The notes under the pieces are model-generated. The model did no database searches and was not told the origin of the DNA. It saw only the letters and a list, made by a program, of their open reading frames with translations. From an uncultured Bacilli bacterium (GTDB lineage: Bacteria > Bacillota_I > Bacilli_A > RF39 > UBA660): a stretch of DNA of 64,000 bases. The stretch lies in the NCBI GenBank assembly GCA_934102255.1, contig CAKOSN010000003.1, positions 32,397-96,396 of the forward strand, read 5' to 3'. The translations under genes and the position numbers were made by a program. Shown here piece by piece: positions 1 through 7,496 of the stretch (the stretch's first letter is position 1; each line of letters begins with the position of its first letter).

Positions 1-835
1 CTGCTCTTCTGGTGATAAATTACCTTTTAGATAATCTCTACGACAATTTCTTATCCATAGTCCAAGGCTTTCTCCTGACTTTGTTTTGTATCTTTGTGGC
101 ACTAACAAATCGCCATATTCATTGCGATATTCAACAGCTAATTTGTACCATTTGCTCCAGTTTTCTTCTTTATTAATTGATGCATCCCAGACCATGCTAA
201 TAGATTCTAACTCCTTAATTTTATCTGGTAATAATTTGCCATTTTTATATTTTTGACGCATTTTGCTTATCCATTGTCCAAGATTTTTTCCTGACTTTGT
301 TTCGTAGTCCCTTGGCACTAACAAGTCGCCATATTCATTGTAGTATTCTTCAGCTAATTTGTACCATATTTCTTCTTTATTAATTAATGCATCCCAGACC
401 ATGCCTATAGCCTCTAACTTTTTAATTTTGTCTGGTGATAAATTACCATTTTTATAAACTTTACGTGCTTTGCTTATCCATTGTCCGAGATTTTCACCTG
501 ACTTTGTTTGGTAGTCACTTGACACTAGCAAGTCGCCATGTTCATTACGATACTCAACAGCTAACTTGTACCATTTGTTCCAAATCTCATCTTTATTAAT
601 TGCCGCATCCCAGACCATGCCAATAGATTCTAACTTTTTAATTTGGTCCGGTGATAATTTTCCTTTTTTATAATCACTTCGGCGATTACTTATCCATTTT
701 CCAAGGTTTTCTCCTGACTTTGTTTGGTATTTGGTTGGCACTAACAAATCGCCATATTCATTGTAATATTCTTCAGCTAGCCTATACCATTTATTAAATA
801 ACTCTTCTGGAGATGCTAATTCGTTTATTTCAGCT
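1..835 (-). repeat. Tandem helicase-associated (HA) domain repeats inside the helicase gene
   Basis: Four successive copies of an HA unit can be aligned by the bases encoding GDLLV, at about 111, 327, 534 and 750. Spacings are 216, 207 and 216 bases, or 72, 69 and 72 residues. Each unit has tryptophan-rich starts, a KSGE/KSGKxLG(Q/L)WI stretch, then Y-KxGKLSP and an ESIGMVWDA-type end. The array is cut by the window edge, so the copy number is unknown. HA domains are thought to bind nucleic acid. Confidence 0.8.
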
Positions 836-3800
836 TCTAGATTTACGAAATCACTAACTGAACTTTCAACCTGCAAAAAGCCTTGTAAAAACTTTTCTTC
901 TTCATTTTCTGAGTTTTCTAATCTTATTTGTCTTGTTGGTGCATCTATTTTGATATTCCATAAATCTATTTCAGAACCTAATCTTAAAATTTCTTCTATT
1001 ACCTTTTTATTTTTGACGCTATCTAACTCTTTTGAATTATTAAAATATTTAATATAGCGATATAAAATAACATTTAATTTTAAAGCGTAATTTTTCTCTT
1101 CTAAAATATTACTGTTCTTGTTTGGAAGCTTAACACCGTTATCATTTATCCAATCTATAATTGTTTTTAAATCTTCTAAATCATTTATTGGAGATTGGTC
1201 TTTTTTTAAGTTAACGGTATTAATATTGTTAACTAAATCCATTACTACTGGTCGCTCTTCCTCAGTGAATACACGACCATCAGGATAAGAATGAATACAC
1301 CTACCTAACTGCTGATAAAATAAAATTCTAGAATTAACACTTAATGGACGTAGCCAAACAATGCCTTTTACTCCTTTTAAGTGAGCTCCTTCATTTAATT
1401 TATCCATAACAAATAATAACTTGGGTTTACCGTTGGTATCTTTATTAAAATTATCTAGTTCTTCTTTATTTTTACTATTACTATAATAACTTAGAAGCGA
1501 ATTAGTATCGACCATATCTGAAGTATAAGCCTCTATTCTTTCTTTTAAGGTTCTTCTATCTAGTTTCTTCCAACCTTGGTGTCTTGCTATAGTGCCTACT
1601 ACTGTACTATTAAATGTATTTAAAGCTGCTGGTTTATGTTTAATTTTAACCATGTCTAGTAACATAATATTATCTTGTTGGTTACTTAAGAAGTTTTTAT
1701 CTTCACTAGATAATTCTTGTTTTTCAACAATTTTATTATAAATAGACAATAGCTTTTCACCATTAGTCTTCATATATTCATTAGAATATAAGTATTGTCT
1801 AATTAAAATAGTATAATCTTCCATTATCTGAACAGCTTGAGTTCTGCTTATTTTACTGCCGTCTTCACTATTATAATAAGTGCCATCTTTATTACGACCA
1901 ACTGGTAAGAAAACAACATATTTACCGTCTTTACTTAAATTGTCACCAAGAATCTTTTCAATACCACTACTTTGTTCAACGCTTCTGCACAATTGTTCGT
2001 ACTTAGCAAAAGCTTTAGCTTTTTTCTCGCCATCGTCTAGCATATTAATTTGTTCATACATCTCATCTAAAGTGCCATCACTTTTATAAATGTAAAGAGG
2101 ATTTATAAATTTAGGATTAGGTAAAAGTCCGGCTTTGATGGCTGATTCCAAGTTTTCATTAATTGCTAAATGTTTATTTAATTCTATTTCTTCATCAGAA
2201 TAACCAAAATATCTTGCCCAATAAACAGCCATATCTTTATCGTCACGGTCGCGTTCAGGGGTGGCGGTTAAACCAAGGACTTTAATATTCTCTTGCTCTT
2301 GATTTTCCATCAATTCATTAACAAACTTTAACCATTCTGGGGCCCCGCTTCGATGAAGTTCATCTAATATAATAAAGTCATATTTATTATTATATTTTTC
2401 TTTTAATTTGTTTTGCTTTTGGTCTTTTAAATCCTGATAAGTAGTTAAAGTTAAATTAGAAAATAAAGTATGATAATCCGTATAACCAAAGAATTCATAT
2501 ATATAATCTTCAATCTGGTTTAAAATGATATCATTGGGAGCGATATAAAGCATTGCGTCATTTTTATGATTTAGCATCTCTTTAATGGCTAGGAAACTTT
2601 TACCAGAACCAGTGGGCATAACAGCCGTTGCAAAATTCTTTTTAGTAAAAATTTTTTCTGTTTTCTCGTAAGCTCTTCTTTGAAGCTTTCTTAAAGGTAA
2701 ATTATATCCTTTTAAATCGTTATAGCCGATATAATCTTTTAATTGGTCTAAAATAATGTCGGTATCACTGGTAAATTCTTCTCTATTTGCTATTAATGAT
2801 GCAAACATCGAAGTAGCAATCGAACCGTCATCACTTAAAGTTTTTACCTTTTCATAATAATTCATAAAATTATGGCTTACTAATGCATTGACTATTTTTC
2901 TTCTTTGAATTTGATTAAAATTAGCCTTTACATTTAAGGTTTCTAAGTCGATTGCATCAATTAGACCGTTCGCATACCATTCTTCTTTATCTTGAGACTT
3001 TGAGTCATTATTACTTATATACGTTGTAAATAACGTATTGAAAGTTGCAGTCGGATTGCTAAACAAATTATACATATCAATGACATTAAGATTATTAACA
3101 TAATCATAAACATCTTGGTAAGCTTTAGGAAGATATAAAGCAACTGTATCACTTACCTTCATGGCATGATTACCGCTTCTTGCCATTATAGACGGTTCTA
3201 TACCCAATGCATTATCTAAAATACTTTGTAAAGTTGCGTTGTATTTAGAGTTATTGCCCAAAATTTGGCTAAGTAATCTTACTGAATTAAAAGTTCTTAA
3301 TTTAGCTTTAACTAAATACATAGAATTCAAATATAATTCTTTGGCTTCTTGATAGCTTATCTTACCTCCGGTTAGGCTGTATAAATTATCTAAACTTAAA
3401 TCTAAATCTTCTGGTTTAAAATGATTATAATTAATCTCTTTAGTAGCTTGTCTTATTTCATCTAGATGAGTAATTAAATAATTTTTTATTTCTTTTACTT
3501 CATTTGTTTCTGGCACCTGTTGTAAAAGAGCCATTATTTCTACTAGAGAAGTTGGCATTTCAACTATTTTTTCTTTAGGTACATCCTTATAATACTCAAG
3601 CTCGCGCGAAGAGAAAGCTGAACCCATAGTTTGAATAACAAAACGATTAGTTTTACCTTTTACCACTTCAAAATTTAAAACATCCAAAAGCATTACTAGT
3701 TTATCTTTTGCTAGATTTTCGGCATCGCTATAACCTTCATAAGGCTTGCTTTTAATAAATTCTAAACCATTTTGGAACTCTTCACTAGTCTTATCAATAT

Positions 3801-4329
3801 ATTCTTCAGGTAAAGTTCTCTTTAAATTTTCTAGTTGCTCCTTAGTAGAAATATTATTTAGAGACTCAATATAATACCTTTGCAAATCCGTTAAATCAGC
3901 CTGATGTTCCTCTATATAGGCATTTACTCTTTTTAATATCTCGTCATAAATATATTTACCAGCATTAAAAGTAGTCTTACCAAGTTCATCTTTAGGAACT
4001 TTTACAATTACATACTTGTCTTCATAATCACTACGACCATACGTCAAACATACATTTGCATCACTACTTAAAGAAATACAATTAGTATCCTTATCATAAT
4101 GTGTTTTAACATGATTAATCATTTCTTCTAAAGTAAGACTTGATTCTTCATTATATCTATCCGTATGATTATAAAATTTACTATCAGTGATAATCTTACT
4201 AATATGATTATTCTCATCTAAAATAGATTTATCTCTGATACCAGTCATATCCCTTTTATTTAAAGATCTAAAAAAGTAATAATAATTATCATCTTGATAG
4301 CAATTTTTTATATTAAATAATTCATTCAT
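1..4329 (-). CDS. Giant DEAD/DEAH-type helicase with C-terminal HA repeats, 3' end outside window
   Basis: The frame is open from an ATG at 4329 to the left edge (1443 codons, no stop), so the C-terminus is missing. An SF2 helicase core is clear: Walker A MPTGSGKS at about residue 573, a DELH box (DELHRSGA) at about 652, TATPERD at about 694, and a motif VI-like QQLGRCIHS at about 1008 whose final arginine is histidine. From about residue 1165 there are HA repeats with the W-x-K-W-Y-x-L-A, GDLLV and Y-KxGKLS pattern. The roughly 570-residue N-terminus is not a standard helicase part. Its start (FRSLN, then SLSSDAN and an acidic region) loosely recalls the R-S-E layout of ADP-ribosyltransferase folds, which is speculation. 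It likely acts on DNA or RNA by ATP-driven translocation; HA-repeat helicases of this size are common in gut Firmicutes without a settled role. It is divergent from the retron, whose RNA begins about 140 bases away, so the two may share control. Confidence 0.85.
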   Translation of the reverse strand, partial: MNELFNIKNCYQDDNYYYFFRSLNKRDMTGIRDKSILDENNHISKIITDSKFYNHTDRYNEESSLTLEEMINHVKTHYDKDTNCISLSSDANVCLTYGRSDYEDKYVIVKVPKDELGKTTFNAGKYIYDEILKRVNAYIEEHQADLTDLQRYYIESLNNISTKEQLENLKRTLPEEYIDKTSEEFQNGLEFIKSKPYEGYSDAENLAKDKLVMLLDVLNFEVVKGKTNRFVIQTMGSAFSSRELEYYKDVPKEKIVEMPTSLVEIMALLQQVPETNEVKEIKNYLITHLDEIRQATKEINYNHFKPEDLDLSLDNLYSLTGGKISYQEAKELYLNSMYLVKAKLRTFNSVRLLSQILGNNSKYNATLQSILDNALGIEPSIMARSGNHAMKVSDTVALYLPKAYQDVYDYVNNLNVIDMYNLFSNPTATFNTLFTTYISNNDSKSQDKEEWYANGLIDAIDLETLNVKANFNQIQRRKIVNALVSHNFMNYYEKVKTLSDDGSIATSMFASLIANREEFTSDTDIILDQLKDYIGYNDLKGYNLPLRKLQRRAYEKTEKIFTKKNFATAVMPTGSGKSFLAIKEMLNHKNDAMLYIAPNDIILNQIEDYIYEFFGYTDYHTLFSNLTLTTYQDLKDQKQNKLKEKYNNKYDFIILDELHRSGAPEWLKFVNELMENQEQENIKVLGLTATPERDRDDKDMAVYWARYFGYSDEEIELNKHLAINENLESAIKAGLLPNPKFINPLYIYKSDGTLDEMYEQINMLDDGEKKAKAFAKYEQLCRSVEQSSGIEKILGDNLSKDGKYVVFLPVGRNKDGTYYNSEDGSKISRTQAVQIMEDYTILIRQYLYSNEYMKTNGEKLLSIYNKIVEKQELSSEDKNFLSNQQDNIMLLDMVKIKHKPAALNTFNSTVVGTIARHQGWKKLDRRTLKERIEAYTSDMVDTNSLLSYYSNSKNKEELDNFNKDTNGKPKLLFVMDKLNEGAHLKGVKGIVWLRPLSVNSRILFYQQLGRCIHSYPDGRVFTEEERPVVMDLVNNINTVNLKKDQSPINDLEDLKTIIDWINDNGVKLPNKNSNILEEKNYALKLNVILYRYIKYFNNSKELDSVKNKKVIEEILRLGSEIDLWNIKIDAPTRQIRLENSENEEEKFLQGFLQVESSVSDFVNLEAEINELASPEELFNKWYRLAEEYYNEYGDLLVPTKYQTKSGENLGKWISNRRSDYKKGKLSPDQIKKLESIGMVWDAAINKDEIWNKWYKLAVEYRNEHGDLLVSSDYQTKSGENLGQWISKARKVYKNGNLSPDKIKKLEAIGMVWDALINKEEIWYKLAEEYYNEYGDLLVPRDYETKSGKNLGQWISKMRQKYKNGKLLPDKIKELESISMVWDASINKEENWSKWYKLAVEYRNEYGDLLVPQRYKTKSGESLGLWIRNCRRDYLKGNLSPEEQ

Positions 4330-4466
4330 CTTTAACACCTTCATCTCAGTAGTATAAATAGCTTTACCAACTGCAATTCATCTTTCTTTATCTTATATAC
4401 TATATCTTATTTTACCATAAATATTAAATTTATATATAGTAATATAGCACTATTTGTTATATAATC

Positions 4467-4626
4467 AAATCAAGCAATAGCAATTTGGTTTTAAACCACT
4501 TTGATGAGTCATCAAGGATATTTAATAAATAGATTATGTGATTATATTACTCCAAGTGATTACTCTAAACGTTATTTAGTTAAATCACTCTTCATAATAT
4601 AATATCACATCAAGTATTGCTTATTT
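4467..4626 (+). ncRNA. Retron msr-msd non-coding RNA (candidate)
   Basis: The sequence between the helicase and the reverse transcriptase folds like a retron RNA. Terminal a1/a2 arms AAGCAATA (4472-4479) and TATTGCTT (4615-4622) are complementary. They extend to AAAT (4467-4470) and ATTT (4623-4626) with one bulged C. G4480, in an A-G-C just after a1, is the expected branching guanosine. Two msr hairpins follow: TGGTT/AACCA at 4486-4498 and CTTTGATG-AGT-CATCAAGG at 4499-4517. The msd is a long imperfect hairpin: 4536-4542 pairs 4604-4610, 4543-4549 pairs 4595-4601, 4555-4561 pairs 4583-4589, and CTAAA (4565-4569) pairs TTTAG (4575-4579). The retron family layout (a1, msr, msd, a2, then RT) matches exactly. 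The exact transcript ends are not visible. Confidence 0.85.
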
Positions 4627-4641
4627 TAGGAGGTAATATGT

Positions 4642-5598
4642 ATGTGGCAACATTTAACTAAAAGTAAAATTAACGAATTCATATTATCTCTTAATCTTAC
4701 CTTTTATGAAAAACTTTCTGATAAAGAGAAATTAAAACTTATATATACAATTAGTAATCATGCTGAAAAGCATTATAAAGTATTTAAAATACCTAAAAGA
4801 AATGGTGGCTACCGTACTATTTACGAACCCGATTATACTTTAAAAAGTATTCAAAGAAATATTCTAAATAATGTTTTAAATGAAAGAATTACTTCTTTGT
4901 ACGCTAAAGCTTATAAAAAAGGTTTAAGTCTAGTCGATAATGCTACACCCCATTTAAATAAAAAAGTAATTCTAAAACTTGATATTAAAGATTTTTTTCC
5001 TAGTATTGATTTTTTAAAAGTCTATAAAAAAGCTTTTCCAAGAAACATCTATCCTGAGGCCGTTGCTAGTCTTTTAACTAATCTTACTACTTATAATAAT
5101 TTTTTACCCCAAGGTACTCCTACTTCCAGTTATATATCCAATTTAGTTTTAAGAAGTTTTGATATTAAAGTTGGTAACTTTTGCGAAGATAGAAATATTT
5201 CTTATACCCGATACTGTGATGATATGACTTTTTCTGGTGATTTTGATACTAATGAAGTAATAACTTTCGTTAAGAATGCTTTATATAAAGAAGGATTCAT
5301 CTTAAATAAACAAAAAATAAAAATTATAAAACCTAATAAAGCTCAGATAGTAACCGGTATAGTTTGTAATGAAAAATTAAGTATTCCCCGTCCTTATAAA
5401 AAGGCTATCCGCCAAAGTATTTATTATATCAATAAATATGGTCTTGATAATCACTTAAAACATATTAAAAGTTTAGATGATAAAACTACCTATCTTAATA
5501 AATTATATGGTCAAGTATTATTTGTTTTACAAATAGAAAAAAACGATTCAGAATTTTTAAATTATAAAAATACCCTAATTAAATTAAAAGAAAACTAA
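4642..5598 (+). CDS. Retron-type reverse transcriptase
   Basis: This 318-residue protein carries the retron RT signatures: NATPH (the NAxxH of region X) near residue 101, LPQGTPTSS (catalytic domain 4), RYCDD (the YxDD polymerase site) near 195, and IVTG (the VTG of region Y) in the thumb. It should reverse-transcribe the msd part of the RNA encoded just upstream, using the 2'-OH of a conserved guanosine, to give a branched RNA-DNA hybrid. AGGAGG at 4628-4633 sits 8 bases before the chosen ATG; the ATG at 4638 is out of frame. Length is typical for retron RTs and there is no fused domain. No second gene follows it on the same strand, because the next gene is convergent. Any effector must therefore be the divergent helicase, an unlinked gene, or nothing. 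A group II intron RT is excluded by the small size and the lack of X/maturase and endonuclease domains. Confidence 0.93.
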   Translation: MWQHLTKSKINEFILSLNLTFYEKLSDKEKLKLIYTISNHAEKHYKVFKIPKRNGGYRTIYEPDYTLKSIQRNILNNVLNERITSLYAKAYKKGLSLVDNATPHLNKKVILKLDIKDFFPSIDFLKVYKKAFPRNIYPEAVASLLTNLTTYNNFLPQGTPTSSYISNLVLRSFDIKVGNFCEDRNISYTRYCDDMTFSGDFDTNEVITFVKNALYKEGFILNKQKIKIIKPNKAQIVTGIVCNEKLSIPRPYKKAIRQSIYYINKYGLDNHLKHIKSLDDKTTYLNKLYGQVLFVLQIEKNDSEFLNYKNTLIKLKEN

Positions 5599-5640
5599 CC
5601 CTATAGAATACTTTCATACTCTATTAAGGTTTAGTTTTTT
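5591..5640. terminator. Bidirectional intrinsic terminator between RT and the transglutaminase-like gene
   Basis: AAAACTAACC (5591-5600) pairs with GGTTTAGTTTT (5628-5638) with one extra base. An inner ATAGA/TCTAT pair (5603-5607 with 5620-5624) supports the stem. A T-run follows on the plus strand and an A-run precedes it, so it can serve both convergent genes. The RT stop codon lies inside the left arm. Confidence 0.7.
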
Positions 5641-6575
5641 TAACAAGCTTTACGATAAATATTTAAAACACGTTCTTCAAACTTAGCGCGGTAGCATCTT
5701 CTACTATCCACCATATAGCCAACATAGCCATTATAATTAGCCACTTTTTCTTTAATACGCTTACGGCTTAATAAGTCATTAGCAACATCTTTTACCTCTT
5801 CATCACTTAAATATATAAAATCCATTTCACTATAAATTCTTTTAATATCAATCGTATTATTAGATTTATTATACTCAATATATAAATACTCATTAATACC
5901 ATTGGAACTATTACCAGTTGCAATAAGTAAAAATGAAGTTCCATCATTTCTTATCATACTTACTGTGTTATTATTATAGCTACAAGGCATATTATTATCA
6001 ATATATACTGGATTTAGACCTATCATGGCTATTTCTTTATTAACCGTATAATCATATTGACATGGAATCGTACAATTTGGATACATATCAATATTTTTTA
6101 AAGCCGTTTTAATTTGTTCACTATTTAAAACACTTAAAGGAAACATCGTCTCTTCTTTTTCTCTTTTTAAATTACGATGAACATTACCATAAAACTCCTG
6201 ACTATTATCAGAAGCAAAATATTCAAAACTACATTTATTATACATTTTTTCACTAATATCCCAAGTCAAATCAAGACCATAATACCTACCGTTTATCTCC
6301 AAAACATTGAAGGCATGATGATGTTGTTTGTTTTGATAATAACAATTAACCCCTAAGCGGTCCATTATTTCTTTATAAACAAGAGCAAAGCCCGCACAAA
6401 CTCCTTCACCATTAACTAAAACCATTAAATTTCTTGATTTTACTCTATCAGCATATTCATTATAATATAAATTTACACATAATCTTTGATAAACAAAAAT
6501 TGCTTTTTCTAACTCTGACCAAACAGGATTTATTAAACGTTCAATCTCTTCCAAAAAATCTAAAATTTCTAGCAT
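5640..6575 (-). CDS. Transglutaminase-like (papain-like fold) domain protein
   Basis: The 311 residues from the first usable ATG contain a transglutaminase-like core: GEGVCAGFA (nucleophile Cys, about residue 60), HHHAFNV (His, about 87) and YGLDLTWD (Asp, about 101), the Cys-His-Asp triad order of this superfamily. A longer C-terminal half is unrecognised. No signal peptide is visible, so it is probably cytoplasmic. The reading frame is coding well upstream of this ATG: the preceding 62 codons encode a plausible conserved N-terminal extension (for example RTYYTKWE) but are cut by an in-frame TAG. The protein is therefore either 5'-truncated, made by internal initiation without a clear Shine-Dalgarno sequence, or a decaying gene. 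Substrate is unknown; such domains may be proteases or amidotransferases. Confidence 0.75.
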   Translation of the reverse strand: MLEILDFLEEIERLINPVWSELEKAIFVYQRLCVNLYYNEYADRVKSRNLMVLVNGEGVCAGFALVYKEIMDRLGVNCYYQNKQHHHAFNVLEINGRYYGLDLTWDISEKMYNKCSFEYFASDNSQEFYGNVHRNLKREKEETMFPLSVLNSEQIKTALKNIDMYPNCTIPCQYDYTVNKEIAMIGLNPVYIDNNMPCSYNNNTVSMIRNDGTSFLLIATGNSSNGINEYLYIEYNKSNNTIDIKRIYSEMDFIYLSDEEVKDVANDLLSRKRIKEKVANYNGYVGYMVDSRRCYRAKFEERVLNIYRKAC

Positions 6576-6815
6576 TTCCCATTTAGTATAATAAGTTCTT
6601 TCTTGATAATCTTCCTTAGCAAATTTCTTTTTTACTGGATTTAATCCGCCTAGAATACTAATCGTAATATTATCAGATAATAACTCTACTTTTTCCTTTG
6701 TTAAACCCTTCGTATTTTTAAATACTAGAGCTATCTTTTTTCTTCTTGCTAGTTCATTATACTAATTAATAGTTTTTAAATCTAACTCCCTAACATTCAA
6801 ATTAATTTTTTGCAT
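6576..6815 (-). pseudogene. Disrupted 5' part of the transglutaminase-like gene (in-frame TAG)
   Basis: An ATG at 6815 lies one base after the stop of the upstream LRR-like gene and is in frame with the transglutaminase-like gene. Codon 18 is TAG (6764-6762). The remaining 62 codons run open into the downstream protein and read as normal coding sequence. No ATG, GTG or TTG occurs between the TAG and the ATG at 6575. TAG ends other genes here (for example at 14438-14440), so this is a real stop and not recoding. This looks like a recent nonsense mutation or a sequencing error. Confidence 0.6.
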
Positions 6816-6816
6816 T

Positions 6817-7362
6817 TTAATCCCCCACTTGTATTTTTTCTCTTATTTCTATATTAATATTATTTAACTTATCTAAATAATCTTTATTTTTCCTATATTG
6901 TTCTTCTGATACTGCAAGCGTCCTTATTTCATAATTATCAACATTAATACTAGATACTAAAGCTTGATTAATTATTAAAGTTTCTGCCTTTATCTTCACA
7001 AAAGGTATAACCATATTTTTAATAGTAATAGTCTTATAAACATAATCTTGATTTAATTTTAAATTAGTATTATCTAAGGTAATATTTTTAATATTAATAG
7101 GTTCATCAGTACCCACTATCTCACAATTAACTAAACGCAAATCTTGTAAATTATGACATCCCATAATATAACTGATATCATCACTACTCAAACATAAATT
7201 ACATAGTGTTAAATTTTCTAAATTAGGTAAGCTTAAAATTTCTTCTAATTTAACATGAGCAATCGCCCCTGCAATAGTAAATCGATTAATAACTAAACTC
7301 TTAATAGCAAAGTAATCATTATTACAAACTCTTAAAGCTTTATTTATACTATCTGTAATCAT
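6817..7362 (-). CDS. Leucine-rich-repeat-like protein
   Basis: This is a 181-residue protein with short, irregular leucine-rich units (LENLTLCNLCLSS, LQDLRLVNCEIV, IKNITLDNTNL), suggesting a small LRR-type solenoid. There is no signal peptide or membrane segment. A GGGAG Shine-Dalgarno sequence precedes the ATG. It ends one base before the ATG that begins the disrupted transglutaminase-like frame, so the two were co-translated. The pairing suggests that the LRR part helps recognition for the neighbouring transglutaminase-like enzyme, but this is inference. No specific family can be named. Confidence 0.6.
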   Translation of the reverse strand: MITDSINKALRVCNNDYFAIKSLVINRFTIAGAIAHVKLEEILSLPNLENLTLCNLCLSSDDISYIMGCHNLQDLRLVNCEIVGTDEPINIKNITLDNTNLKLNQDYVYKTITIKNMVIPFVKIKAETLIINQALVSSINVDNYEIRTLAVSEEQYRKNKDYLDKLNNINIEIREKIQVGD

Positions 7363-7462
7363 TTAAACACTCCCTCTTTTCTTCTTTTAACCCATAATGC
7401 AGGCTTTTGAATGACTATTATAAAGATTTTTTTCTTAAAATCAATAAAAATTTACAAAAAGC

Positions 7463-7491
7463 AAAAACTAACTAATTTTTACACTAGTTAG
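7463..7491 (-). terminator. Intrinsic terminator after lon
   Basis: Read on the minus strand, CTAACTA (7491-7485) pairs with TAGTTAG (7474-7468) around a 10-base loop and is followed by a run of T (7467-7463). It lies directly after the lon stop codon. Confidence 0.7.
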
Positions 7492-7496
7492 CTTAA

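Noticed and set aside
1..835. Regular repeats that could be taken for a CRISPR array
   Set aside because: Period is about 210 bases and every unit is coding (HA domains); no short direct repeats with spacers.
1880..2089. Plus-strand ORF within the helicase gene
   Set aside because: Shadow frame. The helicase motifs on the minus strand are continuous across it.
4642..5598. Group II intron reverse transcriptase
   Set aside because: NAxxH and VTG motifs, 318-residue length and a neighbouring msr-msd structure fit a retron; no maturase or endonuclease domain and no intron RNA domain V.
6762..6764. TAG read as a sense codon (recoding)
   Set aside because: TAG ends other genes here, and no suppressor or recoding element is visible.
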